From contig CM055113.1 in assembly GCA_029204225.1 (NCBI GenBank), positions 13,468,906 to 13,532,905 of the forward strand: a stretch of 64,000 nt of DNA, written 5' to 3'. Positions 24,360-36,402 of this stretch are shown one piece after another; positions within the stretch are counted from its first letter, which is position 1, and each line of letters begins with the position of its first letter. This stretch comes from Diphasiastrum complanatum (lineage: Eukaryota > Streptophyta > Lycopodiopsida > Lycopodiales > Lycopodiaceae). The position numbers and the translations under genes were made by a program. The notes under the pieces are model-generated. The model did no database searches. It saw only the letters and a list, made by a program, of their open reading frames with translations, and was not told the origin of the DNA.

Positions 24360-25697
24360 GATATCCTCTTATTGTCAGAATAGAGATTGTCATCTCCAAA
24401 AGATGTTAGAAGAAAATGAACAACTTAAAAAAAATAATGAATCATTATAAAAGATAACAATCAATATCAAATCAGAACTAGAGCAAATGCAATCATTCTT
24501 ATAGTCTATTCGTATTGAAAACTTACAATTATTGAAGGATGTGGATTTGGCAAAGAAGAAGGCTGAAAGTAAGAAGCAAAAGCGACAAAGTTGCAAGGAT
24601 ATTCAAACGCTTTCAAAAGGAGGTTATTGAAATAGAAGGATCTGTGCATTCAAGTAAGCATATTTTGATTTTTGTAAGTTTTTCAATGACATTTGGATTT
24701 AATTTCAGCTATGGTGATATTCTGTTAACTATCTATTTTTTTTGCAGATCTGCATTAGTAGCTCCTCGGAATATTAAAGACAGTGCTTCACTAGGAATGT
24801 CATTGGGCACAATATTGACTTGCAAATCCACTGAGCGTATCATGATGAACAATAGAGTAGAGTAGAGTCTTTGATGGTGGACATTCAAACAATTGTAGAC
24901 AAGACTATAGTTTAGGGTGCTTGTGATTTTGCAGGTATTAGCAGGGAAGCATATGCAACAATATTTAAACTAATTAGAGAAACTTTTAAGCAAGTTCAAA
25001 TTAGAAAAGTCCCAGTCCCTAGGACATATCACTTGAAGAAAGAGAGGGATACATTAAACATAGGTATGCATAAGATCACTGGAACTCCATTTCATATTGA
25101 GGAGGTGTATGAAATTGATGGAAGATCGATATTCTATAATTCATCAAACAACTTATTTGTTGATCTAAATTACTTGCTGAGATACATCGTCACATTCTAT
25201 GATATAACCTATGAAAAGGTAAATGGCAAAATAATCATAGTACTTAAGTTAGATGAGTCAGAAAATGTGAAAGGGCAGAAGATGGAGAGGGTTAGTATAA
25301 CTCTCATGAATGGTGCTCTATCACAAACAGAGAACCAAGAAGATTTCAGATTCAGTGTCCAGTCAGAAAATGATATATGGTAGTTGGCAACGTTTCAGGT
25401 AACTAGCCTCATTATTACATTACATTCATTGAATAGTATTAATTCATTGTAAACTAAGTCTGATTAATTCTTTGGACAGGTGATGAAGGAGGATCATGAT
25501 ATATTCTCATGGATATTCTCAAGGAGATCTTATCCTAGGATCATCCAGGACCATATGGATGGAGGATTTCTCAATGTTCTAGGAGTTGGAGACTTCAATG
25601 TTGAATGGCACTTAGCAGGTGATTTGAAAACATTGAAATGTATGTGGAACAAGTTTAGAAAAGCATGCAAGTTCATACAGGAAGAGAAAATTAGATG
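24360..25697 (+). pseudogene. Spliced transposase-like relic, copy 1
   Basis: A broken multi-exon gene. A coiled-coil part near 24,390 reads LEENEQLKKNNESL, and a canonical intron (GTAAGC...TTGCAG) occupies about 24,654-24,747. The main exon has SREAYATIFKLIRETFKQV, SSNNLFVDLNYLLRYIVTFYD, KVNGKIIIVLKLDESE and GQKMERVSITLMNGAL. A TAG replaces Trp at 25,381. A second canonical intron is 25,399-25,479, and the last exon carries MKEDHDIFSWIF and NVEWHLAGDLKTLKCM. A second copy at 59,560-60,615 keeps the same intron position. The Asp in LKLDES and the Asp in AGDLKT look like the first two acidic residues of a DDE/RNase-H-fold transposase; this is inference and no named family was matched. Confidence 0.55.
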
Positions 25698-26560
25698 ATT
25701 GTTGAGCAGAAGGTCATCATTGTCATCAAATCATGACATGTTCATAATTGCTTTGCAAATTTATTGAACAAGAGAGGAGAAATACTCAATGTAAATGTAT
25801 TGATTGTATTATAACAAAATACAAAGTGTCAACTATTCATCATCAGATCGTGTGTCAAATTCTATGGTAGTATTATCATGAAGAAATTCTCTGCTAGTAT
25901 ATGCATCTAATAGATGTGCATTATTCTTATTTCCACTAAGCTCAATATAAGTGGAATACAATGAATAATGGGTGCTCCTTAAAGAAACATTCCCATTAGT
26001 AAAACCTAAAATGTTCAAAACATAAGATCTTTTGACAAAAATGATCTTATTTGTCTTAACAAATTTATGTCCTCCTAGGTAAATGATAAAGATTTAACTG
26101 CCATTATAAGACTCTCCCCAACTGGGCTTAGCTTGGAATGAGCAACACAGATCTCATTCTTCAGGAAATGCCTAAGATAGTGGCCAAGTCCACTATCCCT
26201 CTGGAACGAGGATGCGTGTTGTTAGAAACCACCTCATCTTGCAGCAAAATCATCAATTATGAGAGCATCCTACAATAGAAAATATGTTAGAAAAAACACA
26301 TTCAGTGATTGAAAACATCCTAATGCAAGAAAGTTTAAACACTTACACATTCTTCATTATCAACAGCAACCAGATCAGGATGATCAGTATAATGACCACG
26401 TACTGAAGTGAAATTATCAGTGAAATGCATTGATGATGGACGAGGGAAGCCAATCTGGGATTAAAATGTCGTGAATTCTTCATCGAATGGTCTGCCTCGC
26501 CCATCCTTAGCAATATTTGATAAAGTCTTAGTCAAACATTCTTCACCGATCATAAGTCCC
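25698..26560. other. Intergenic DNA, no gene seen
   Basis: No supported gene or repeat; the short minus-strand frame at 25,833-26,018 has no recognisable content. Confidence 0.35.
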
Positions 26561-26621
26561 TCTAAAAGGATAGATCTTGATAATGTTTTGTATCTTTCAT
26601 CCATTACAAAAAAATTGCTTA
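26561..26621 (+). mobile_element. copia micro-fragment, about 60 bp
   Basis: This stretch matches element B at 54,597-54,658: the first 33 bases (starting TCTAAAAGGATAGATCT) differ at one position, and the rest is diverged but colinear. It encodes SKRIDLDNVLYLSSITKKLL, the strand between copia protease and integrase. Nothing on either side is copia-like. Confidence 0.75.
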
Positions 26622-27390
26622 GTCAAAATCAATACCAGCAACAAGGTCATCTGTTTCAAAATCTACAAAGTCAGAGAATTTGGAAATTGTGCCGGATAAT
26701 AAACATAGAACCTCATCTTCATGATAGTCAAAAAATTTACATAAATCAACAGTAGTAAAATATACATCATCGTTAATATAATATACAGAAAAATTGAAAA
26801 GACATTTAGACTCCTCTATAGGGATCGATTCATTAGCAGATGTATTTTGACCAATAAAAGAATCTCGGAGAACATCAATATTTACATCAATAAAGTCACT
26901 TTCCTTATCAGGAGTGTCGATAAGGAAGTGATTGATATCCTTAACTGAACAGGAGATGATGCAAAAGGAGGGTCAGCAACAGAAACTTCCTCATCATCTG
27001 GGATCTGAACTAACAAGAAAAGTATGAAACCACTCTGATATTCAACCAATTGACATTTCTTGTTGCAATAAGGACACATTGAACTACTTTTGAAAAGATC
27101 AAACAATTTGGTGAACACTCTATCTAGTCTATAAAGCTGAGAAAAAATGAACAAAGATCAGTATAATGCATGTACTGGAGTGAACCTATGGAGAAAACAG
27201 GCTTATTAAGTATATCTCTGAATCTAACATAATGTTCATAAAATACGTCAGAATCTGGTTGTGCAATTCTGAAATCATGTAGATATGGCCTGAATAGGCT
27301 GTGAAAGTAGTCTAGATTTTCAGTAATCCCAAATTCAGTAAGAAATGAACTCAAGCTTGAATCTTGTGAGGATCCTGAGGAAGAGGCCAT
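26619..27390 (-). pseudogene. Minus-strand Cys-motif protein relic
   Basis: From ATG at 27,388-27,390 the frame reads MASSSGSSQDSSLSSFLTEF, then FRDILNKPVFSIGSLQYMHY. One frameshift later it continues LDRVFTKLFDLFKSSSMCPY and CNKKCQLVEYQSGF. The Cys pattern CPYCNKKC suggests half of a zinc ribbon. A second frameshift leads to DTPDKESDFIDVNIDVLRDS and VYFTTVDLCKFFDYHEDEV, ending at TAA 26,619-26,621. Acidic, aromatic-rich sequence continues sensibly across the shifts, so this was once coding. The family is not recognised. It points away from the CENH3-like frame across an 800-bp gap and ends at the copia micro-fragment. Confidence 0.5.
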
Positions 27391-28193
27391 GGAAGTAACG
27401 TAGATATCGCACTTGTGCACGAGGGAGAGCTGAAACAAAACTAACTCTCAAGATCGCGCACAAGAGGGATATGTACGGCAGGTAGATACTGAATATTGCA
27501 CTTGTGCGCAAGCAGGTATCGTTGCAAACAAACAGACAACAATGCGCACGCACAAGAGCAATATGCCGTGAATTTTGAGAACGAAAAAGGTAAAAAATTT
27601 ATCGGGTTCCGTGCCATTTATACTAAATTTTCACATGTGTGGTCAACGGTCAAAGGACATGTGTCTACTTTGAATTGGACTACAGGCACTGGCACGTGTG
27701 ATGTGACACCTGGACACGTGTCTCATGTTCATTCGTTTGTTCGACAACACATGTCATGCTCGCATTTGCTCATAAAAATCCCACACGTGTAAAGTGACAG
27801 GGTGACATGTGTTGCTCTCGCATGTGACCGTACAAGTCCCACACGTGTGATAGGACGTTCTTTTGCACGTGCCTACTGCGATATAAAATCACAAACTTCG
27901 ATGAGTTTTTTTCACTTTTTTTTTGCTCCGCATATCGCACTTGTGCGCATCCTTCACAATCGATATTCTTCCTTTCACCTTCCATGCGCACAGGTCCGAT
28001 ACATCTGCCTATGTGTCTCCTCGTATTGCACATGTGCGTCCTTCTTCTGTACTAATCTATTTCTCTTATATTCGGCTTGCACAGATATACCGTACATTCT
28101 GTCTGTACATATCGGTCCTCGAAAGGGCTTTATCATCCTTCCCTGCTCATCCTAGTCGTCATGCACAAGTCTGCTATCCTATAGTACACTTCC
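27391..28193. promoter_or_regulatory. Divergent intergenic region with CACGTG cluster
   Basis: The 803 bp between the minus-strand relic and the CENH3-like frame contain five CACGTG G-box cores within 179 bp (27,693, 27,715, 27,784, 27,842 and 27,866), plus several CACATGTG variants. Near-palindromes of the form GCACTTGTGC or GCACATGTGC occur near 27,412, 27,500, 27,939 and 28,028, so they flank the G-box cluster on both sides. G-boxes bind bZIP and bHLH factors in plants. Whether this is a working two-way promoter or the palindromic end of a mobile element is open. Confidence 0.5.
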
Positions 28194-29210
28194 ATGGATA
28201 GGAGAAAGCAGACAAGGAGGGACTTCTTCTCTGTTGGCCCGTCCTCAGCTCCCGCGGTTGCCATTACACCTCCCACTAGACCTAGAACACGCAACCGCAG
28301 CAGGTGGCTCTCTGAAATACATAAGTATCAGAGATCAACCGCTCTGTTGATTCCAAGAGCTCCATTCTAACTTGCTATCCGAAACATAACTAGAAATGAT
28401 CTCGGACAGCTGGTTAGATTCACACCCAGTGCTCTTCAGTGCCTTCAGGAGGCTGCTGAAGATTATATGAGACTTTTTTTTGAAGATTCATTTTTGCTTG
28501 CAATCCATTCCAAGAGAGTCACCATAATGCCCAAGGATTTTCAGCTCCTGATGAGAATGAGGGAGAGGTTTTGCAAATTACACGTATCTCAGCTTGCTGC
28601 TCCCAGACCAACTCCTCTAGATAGGACTGATCTTCCTACCAAGCGTCCTAGGAAGCAGGTAGCACCCAAGAGAGCTCTGAAGAAAGTAAGGAGGGTAGAT
28701 ACCATAGAATCTGTGAAGCCTAACCTGGAATCAATTGTAGATAACGCTGCTCTTGATACTGTTGTAAATATAGCTACATCTATTTTGGATACCCCTTTAA
28801 TTCTTGTAGATACTACGCCTCCACCTTGTCCTCCTTCTCCAAATCTTTATACATATATAGATTCCGATGATTATCTTAAATTTGAGAAGGACATATCTGA
28901 TGCTATAGATACAATTGGTACTCCTTTTTGTTTTAGACTAGATGAACTTGATTTTAGTATAAATTATAGAGTTCTTGATTGTCTGGATCTCAAAGACAGA
29001 CATGCTTCTATCAATGATCCTGTGATAGAGTCTGGGCTTACACTCTTGCAATATGACATTGCAAGAGATTCATCCAATGAGTTGTTGGTACTGAGTAACT
29101 TTTTGCTTCAGGAAGAAGAAACCAATGGAATACGTCCTGCCCGGACACAAATTTCAAAGTTTTCTATATTGCATTTTTATTTCTCAGTTAGTTTGAACTA
29201 CGTTACGTAG
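28194..29210 (+). pseudogene. CENH3-like histone H3 variant frame with premature stop and C-terminal extension
   Basis: ATG at 28,194 opens MDRRKQTRRDFFSV, faintly like an H3 tail, then WLSEIHKYQRSTALLIPRAP matching the H3 alphaN region. TAA at codon 59 (28,368-28,370) replaces the Gln expected after Phe. The same frame continues AIRNIT, a loop one residue longer than in canonical H3, LQEAAEDYMRLFFEDSF, LAIHSKRVTIMPKDFQLLMR. LLIP rather than LLIR, EAAEDY rather than EASEAY and KDF rather than KDI are centromeric-H3 (CENH3) traits. The fold spans codons 39-126. A 212-residue extension follows, with a basic patch (KRPRKQVAPKRALKKVRR) and then an acidic, Pro-rich tail, ending at 29,210. Plant CENH3 normally ends soon after the fold and has introns; this copy has none. 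It is either a retrocopy or a decayed divergent paralogue. Confidence 0.8.
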
Positions 29211-29321
29211 ATTTCAAATCTGTGCATTTTGATTGGGCCTGGTAACGGTCGAAACTAAAGAAAAATAAATAAAAGTATCTTTACAAAGGGTCTTTTTGAT
29301 ATTGAGAACTCCTCTAATGGA

Positions 29322-30970
29322 TTAGCTTTCAAAATTTATTGGATAGGATGTCAGGGCAAAGCTGCTTGGTGCATGAATTTGTTTGGGAGATACATCATAG
29401 GAAATATTTGGATGATGTATGGTGACATTTGGGCTTGGATTCCCTGGATTTGGCCTTTTGAGAATAGATAGAACCGGATTTGGCATTGGTTGAGTGGTCT
29501 GCTTTTTTGTGAAACAATCAAACTTTGGTTGAATCTTGCTCGTCGAAGGGCAATCATTCACCTTAGTCTTCCCTTTGCCAGTGCACTTCTCATTTGAAGG
29601 CTGCATGACTGCACTTTCCCTTGGATCTCGTGTTGAACTGCCTTCTCGTCGCTCCATTGACATAGGCTCCCATCGTAATTCATCACTAATAAATCTGGGC
29701 ATTGAGTGTGCCAAGAGTCCTAACAGAACCTGCCAGAATCCCTTGGTTGCCAATTTCTTGACTTCCTCAACTATCATTGGCTTGATAGACTCTACCAGAT
29801 CTGTTTTCGGTGATGGTGTTACTTGGTTCCCCATGGGTGTCTTTGTGTACTTGGGGACTTTTTTCAGATTGTCTTCTTCCTCACTCATTTCATAGCCCGG
29901 TGGCACTAGGATTTTCCGTTTATAGGCATTTTATCATTAGGTGGGTTGATCAACATAGGTGCATGTCAATTTACATAGGCCAAATGCCTCATAGCTAATT
30001 GTGAATTTCTCATCGGGCAATCTCTGCATGGATGATTAACTCTGCATTGTGCACAACAAAGTTTGAATATTGATGGATCCCCTTGATGTGGACATTTGGC
30101 TCGACAATGTTTTCCTCTGCATCCATAGCATCTTATCGAGTGCAATACACCATCGCCTCTAAGTTGATAGGCATACACTGGTAATAGATTTCCCTTAGGA
30201 TCTTCCACAAATAGATTGAGAGGCTATTGTGGTCTTTCATTGAATTTGGTGACATGCAAGATGATATAACCAGAACTTCCACCTTGCCACTGTTTGTAGA
30301 ACCTTGTGATTGAGGTGGATCAATCTGACATCCATCCTTTGGATGAGTTCCTTGTCGACTTGATTCTGCTTGTGACCTCTGAACCGATGGCTATTGAAAT
30401 TTGCTGCTATGCATTTTTTCCTTGTAAGAAGCATGGATTCTTGATTGGACTCATGGGTGATCTCCAAAGTAGAAGGTACATTCATCCTTCTCAAAAAAAT
30501 TGACTGTGCGAGCATCAACTTGAGGACAGTCTAAGCTTGAAGTGCAAGGTTCTTGGTCTTCCGCTGCACTTGATCCACTTGACTCTACTGCACTTAGTTG
30601 CCTTGTATAGGGTTGGTTCTATTCTTGTTGGATCATCGCTCATTGTTGACTCTTGTTCCTCTGATTTTCCATGTGATGATTCATCAGAGTGATAGGAAAA
30701 ATTCTTCATCGTGTGTGAGATTTCCATCATGGAAGCATCCTTACAAAGGTGTGCAAGTGATGCATAGGATGCTAATTCTACCATACCAAATATGATCTTT
30801 TTGGGCAGTCCAGCATAGTATTTTGCCATGATGAGCTGTTTAGAAATTGGACTATCCTTCACTAGATGGAAGATCTGATAAGTGTAGTCTCGGATGGTTT
30901 CATCGGGGAACTTTTTTAGTTTAGATAATTGCAATGGCGGTCTCCATAGCTTAGCCCTAGAATGTCGCAA
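29322..30970 (-). pseudogene. Frameshifted gag-like relic with two Cys/His knuckles
   Basis: Minus-strand pieces join with frameshifts. The upstream part (30,970 leftward) reads LKKFPDETIRDYTYQIFHLV, KQLIMAKYYAGLPKKI and SLAHLCKDAS, the pattern of a retrotransposon capsid (RETROTRANS_GAG/Ty3-type). Further on (30,208-29,966) lie two clustered knuckles, CYGCRGKHCRAKC and CAQCRVNHPCRDC, of the form C-x2-C-x3-H-x(0,1)-C-x(2,3)-C. The last piece (29,906-29,322) starts MPPGYEMSEEEDNLKKVPKY and is Lys/Pro-rich linker. No protease or polymerase follows. A Ty3-like gag is the best guess; a host gag-derived gene is possible. Confidence 0.5.
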
Positions 30971-31429
30971 AGTAACTAGTTGTGGATTGCTTCAAGGTCC
31001 GCACAATGATGCTAGTGTTCCAACTCTTCCTTTTTCTCAAATACAAGAAGAAACGGAAAGAATCAATAAAAGATGGATCAGTATGGATGAGAATAGAATT
31101 AGAAATAGAAATGGATTTATCTAACAAAGATGGAGATAGAAGATGGGATAGAGGTGGAAAAGAAGAGTGATGGATAGATGGTATGAATGGTAACGGATGT
31201 GGAGGGAATTGATTTTTCTTGGTACTGATCAGCTTGATCTGAGGTTCATTCACTTGGTTCAGTCCACAAATGTTGGATCTTGATGGATGTTGTGGCTGCA
31301 ACCTAGATTTGACAAGATCTGGTCAGTTTCAGTTGGCTAATAGTGTGATTTTAGCCCTTTTTTGGTGGTTTTTTCAAATATCTCTCTGATCCTAGCTCTG
31401 ATTGGCTTGAGATCTTCATAGTAGACAGA

Positions 31430-32200
31430 TCTAAGGCAGATCTGAGGTAGATCTTTCTATTGATCCTATCTGCAAAGGTTACTTAGTCTGAGGGTTGGTC
31501 TTGCGAGGGTTCTTTATATTGTTTTTCAGTCAAAAAATCAAATTTATTGTAATCTACTGGTAATTAACTCTCGCCCTTTTAATAATAGTTGTATATGAGT
31601 CAATCTAACTAGTATCAAGACATTCAATATCTCAAATTAACTCTCGCGGACTTCATCACTAATAGAAAATGACATTCTAAAGACAATGAGATGGTCTGCG
31701 AAGGTTACTTCTCAGTGGTGCAAGAGTTATTGTTGTCTGCGAGAGTTTATGATCACTTTTTGCCTCACAGAACAATCAATAATTCAAATTAACTCTTGCA
31801 GGCTCACTTGTGTCCTTGTCTCACTGAGATGGAACTTCAGATGTCTCTGCGAAGGTTACTCACCACAAAAACTCAAAAATTTGATGTCTGCGAGGGTTCA
31901 GAACTGTTTTTCCATCTGGGAATCCTTGCAAAGGCACTTTTTTTGGGATCTAACCTTCGCAAACTTCTATGTGTCCTGTTCTCAATGAGATGGAACTTTA
32001 GAGGGCTTTGTGAAGGTTAGTTTTGAGTTATAAAAAAAAAATCAATTTTTACAAGAGATTTTTGAATTTTTATGGGTTTCTCTGTGTTTTTTCAAAATCT
32101 GCTGGGAACTAACTCTTGTAGAGATTTTTGTGTCCTTGTCTTAGTGAGATGGGACTTCAAAAGGCTCTATGAAGGTTACTTCAATCTGAACAAAAAGTTA
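31430..32200. repeat. Irregular tandem repeat, about 135-165 bp spacing
   Basis: The motif GAGATGG(AACTTC) followed by GCGAAGGTTACT or a variant recurs at about 31,688, 31,828, 31,987 and 32,147. Between them GCGAGGGTTC and AACTCTTGC blocks recur. Units are diverged and there is no coding sequence. Confidence 0.65.
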
Positions 32201-32422
32201 TTAGATCTTATATGTTTTCCCACCTAAATTCCCGCCAAAAATAGATTTTGAATTTTTTTTAATTTTTGAAAGGGATTGGGTGCTTGGAATTGATCCTCCC
32301 AGCTCACAATGTTCCCTACAGTACATACAAACAAAAATTCTCAAAAAAAACAACAAATCTAACACTAATCACGCTAATCTAACCCCAAAAATCTGATTTT
32401 TTTGGTAAAAAAAAGAATGCGT

Positions 32423-33398
<976 letters not shown>

Positions 33399-33440
<42 letters not shown>

Positions 33441-33449
33441 GGTGGGTGG
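33399..33449. repeat. (TG)n plus (GGTG)n microsatellite
   Basis: A TG run from 33,399 to about 33,432 continues into a short GGTG tract to about 33,449. Confidence 0.97.
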
Positions 33450-33579
33450 ATGGCAGCCAAATAAATTAAGTTATAAAATATGACATTGAAAGGCTTGAAG
33501 AATAAGCTTATATTGATTCAAATCTTGAATATCAAGTGGGGTTATGAATGTGACAGAATCATTATTATGAGACTTGGGA

Positions 33580-33770
33580 AGTATAGTTAAAGTGACATTA
33601 GTGGGTGACTTAGATATTGGAGATATAATTTTGACCATTGGATGTGCCATGTCATATGGATGATTCCATCTATGTTGGCAATCCTTTAGTGGTATACTTC
33701 TTTTGATTAATACTAATCATTATTAGTGAAAGTGATCATTTTGAGTTCAAAATGGGCCTTGATGTGATGA
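33580..33770 (-). repeat. Dispersed repeat R1, copy 2 (inverted)
   Basis: The reverse complement aligns with 7,669-7,850: both contain CACTAAT...TAATTAGT-type sequence, CCATATGACATGGCACATCC and CACCCACTAA in the same order. No coding sequence. Confidence 0.6.
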
Positions 33771-34699
33771 GCAGAAAGACCAACTAGAGGAGAGTTTAGA
33801 GGCCTATTTGATAGCAATTGAGTAGCATTCTTTATGGCCATGGATTATTGCTTTGTTGTTATTGAAAACAAAGTGATCCAAAGATCGCGAGTAGCCTTTA
33901 TACACCCGTTGGAAAATGGAATTGAAAATACTCATGTAATTTAAAAAGAAGAAGCAATTTACAGTTCAAGCTCACATAGATAAGACACATAGTCTTGAGA
34001 TAATCATCACAATAGCTTATCACTATCAAGACAAAGCTAACAAGAGAGGACAAAATTAATCAATAGAAAGACTTAACTTTTCTTTGCCAAATTTTTTTTA
34101 AGACTTACTAGAATTTGAAAGTTGAAAAAAGAAAAAGTTGGCCAAGTCTAAAATGGCATGACAATATATAATAAAAAAAAGTGATCTATAAGATAGAGAC
34201 TCTACATGTGCATGATTGAAAAAATATATTTTCTAATATGAAATGTTAGCCTTGGGAACATTATCATTATAGGTTATCATAGTAGGGACAAAGCTAAAAT
34301 TAAAAGAAGGTGGTTAGGTGAGCTGGCCATCATCCCAAATGAGAGTACATAAGTAAAAGTACAAAGAACTACTAGGTAGTCATGCATTGTCTGTATCACA
34401 AGCTAGAAATGTAGTGGACTCATTTGGTTTGTTACTGATGACGTGAGGCCGTCCGCTTTTGGTCCTTTCCTAACCAAACAATGCTTCATCGATGTTGACA
34501 ACCTCATCAAATTTGGATCATTTAATGTGTGTATACTCAAGTCTTACTGGAATCAATGATCCATATTGAGTTTGGGAATTATCGTCACCTAGGGTATAAC
34601 TATGGGACCTCATCTTTTTCTACGATAGATTTTTGATGGATGGAATCTCAAAAATAGATGGATGAAATTTTAAAAGTATGAAAACTGCAAAATTCTACA
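33771..34699. other. Intergenic DNA, no gene seen
   Basis: AT-rich sequence without recognisable coding or structured repeat content. Confidence 0.4.
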
Positions 34700-35065
34700 A
34701 TGAATGTCTCAAAGAAACAAATGTGATAATTTCATTTTTTCTTTTATTTTGACAAACAAAAGGAAAGTAGGAAATAAACAAAATTTTGAGAGTTTGAAAC
34801 TTTCAAATAGAACAACGAGGGGCCTTGGGAATTTAGTGCATAATGGACATATCAAAGAAACAAATATAACAAAGAAATTATTCTTCTTTTCAGAAAAACT
34901 AAAGGAAAGTAGGAAAGAAACAAACTTGTAAGGGTTTGAAAATTCCAAATAGTTTAAAGGAGGCACTAGGGAATTTAGTCCATAATGGACATATCAAAGA
35001 AACAAAGGAAAGTGTTTCTTCTTTTGACAAACAAAAGGAAAGTAAGAAAAGCTAAGTTGTAAGAG
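34700..35065. repeat. Tandem repeat, about 2.5 units of roughly 145 bp
   Basis: The blocks ATCAAAGAAACAAA, AAAGGAAAGTAGGAAA, GTTTGAAA.TTTCAAAT and GGGAATTTAGT.CATAATGG recur in the same order around 34,706, 34,852 and 34,996. No coding sequence. Confidence 0.75.
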
Positions 35066-35199
35066 TTTTAAGATTTCAAATACATCAACAAGGCCATTAT
35101 GTTATGAGAAAAAGATGTACTCTCTTCCATTTACAAAAGTCACTATGTGAGCATTTACAAAAGATCACTACATGAGTATTAACCGTTGTTCTTCTTTGT

Positions 35200-35900
35200 A
35201 CATTTCGTAATCATGATTCATAAGTCATGGTAGATTGTCAATGCAAAGGTAAGATGGCAGAGTTTTAAGTATTTTAAAGAATTTGCTTTGGTGTAAGAGA
35301 ATCCTTCAATATTGAGTAGTTGAGGGCCACATTTATGGTGCGATATATGCCCAACTATAATCATCATGTAGGGCAAGTCACTCTTTTCATATTGCCACTC
35401 TCAAGCATCTCAAAATAGGAAAGGTCTTAAGACGAGGGCCTTTCCCTATCAAAAGTGCTTGGGGATGAAATTCACACAGGCTTTAAATGCATAACCTTCC
35501 AAGGGTCTTGGTTAAGTGAGAGAGTGTCACGCATGTTGCAACCATCAATTGCAACAATCCAAGGGTCCTCATTAAGTAGAGAGCATGAGTGTCACTCTCA
35601 CTCAACTACGATCTTGAATGGGACCATGGTTGCAATAGGCTTTAAAGGCAATTAAAGCATGTGCTGGATGTACAGAATTTACTATGTGAGTACTGATTAT
35701 TGATTTTCTATGCAATCAGTGATTATAATTCATGAATCACGGTCTATCGTGAATGCAAAGGTAAGGTAGCAAAGTTTTGAGTCTTCTTCAAAATTTCCTT
35801 TTGGTTTAAGAGAATTCTTTAGTAGTTGAGGGCCTCATTAATGGCGCAAGAATTGAGAATGTCATATGCCCATGATCATCATGTAGGGCCAGCCTTGTGT
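35200..35900. repeat. Diverged direct duplication, about 500 bp apart
   Basis: A segment starting near 35,210 (ATTCATAAGTCATGGTAGAT, AATGCAAAGGTAAGATGGCA, GTAGTTGAGGGCC, ATCATCATGTAGGGC) recurs in order from about 35,715. The copies are clearly related but diverged. No gene. Confidence 0.65.
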
Positions 35901-36402
35901 CATTTTGCAAAGGTATGAAAATTTGAGGTTATGGAGCTCCTAAGTCTCACATCTCGGGTCCAGACAATCACATGTGCTAATTCATGATGTCTTTAGCTCA
36001 TAAAATCAATGTCTTGACCCTCTCTGTCTTGAGTCTCAATATTCTACTTATAGCAGTATTGTTGAAATTTGATGTTCAGTGTTGTCCTTCATCTTTTATT
36101 TCCATGAAATGTTTCACAATGTTCATGGTTTGACATCCTTACCATTGTTGGCCAGTTCTCAACTTGGTTAATAAACCCGGTTCTCTTTAACAAGTGGGTA
36201 TGCTATTTTTCAAGGTTTAGGGTTCTATGTATTGAAATGGTAGGACTTTTGTAGGAACCAGTTCAGAACTGCTAAGTCCCTTTAAGCCCTAGATTGCAAT
36301 TGAAAATTGGACCATCTTGTGGAGGGGGTAATAAATCTAGTATCAACTCAAAGCACAAGTGGTGGGCCAACAAATAAGTAGTGGGCAACAAGCATTTTAT
36401 TA

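Noticed and set aside
26471-26755. Plus-strand 94-residue frame as a gene
   Set aside because: Only a 60-bp stretch is explained, by a copia micro-fragment; the rest is antisense to the minus-strand relic.
28467-29210. An independent 247-residue gene starting at the internal Met
   Set aside because: The Met lies in the middle of the H3-fold helix; the in-frame upstream sequence from 28,194 supplies the rest of the fold, so this is not a natural start.
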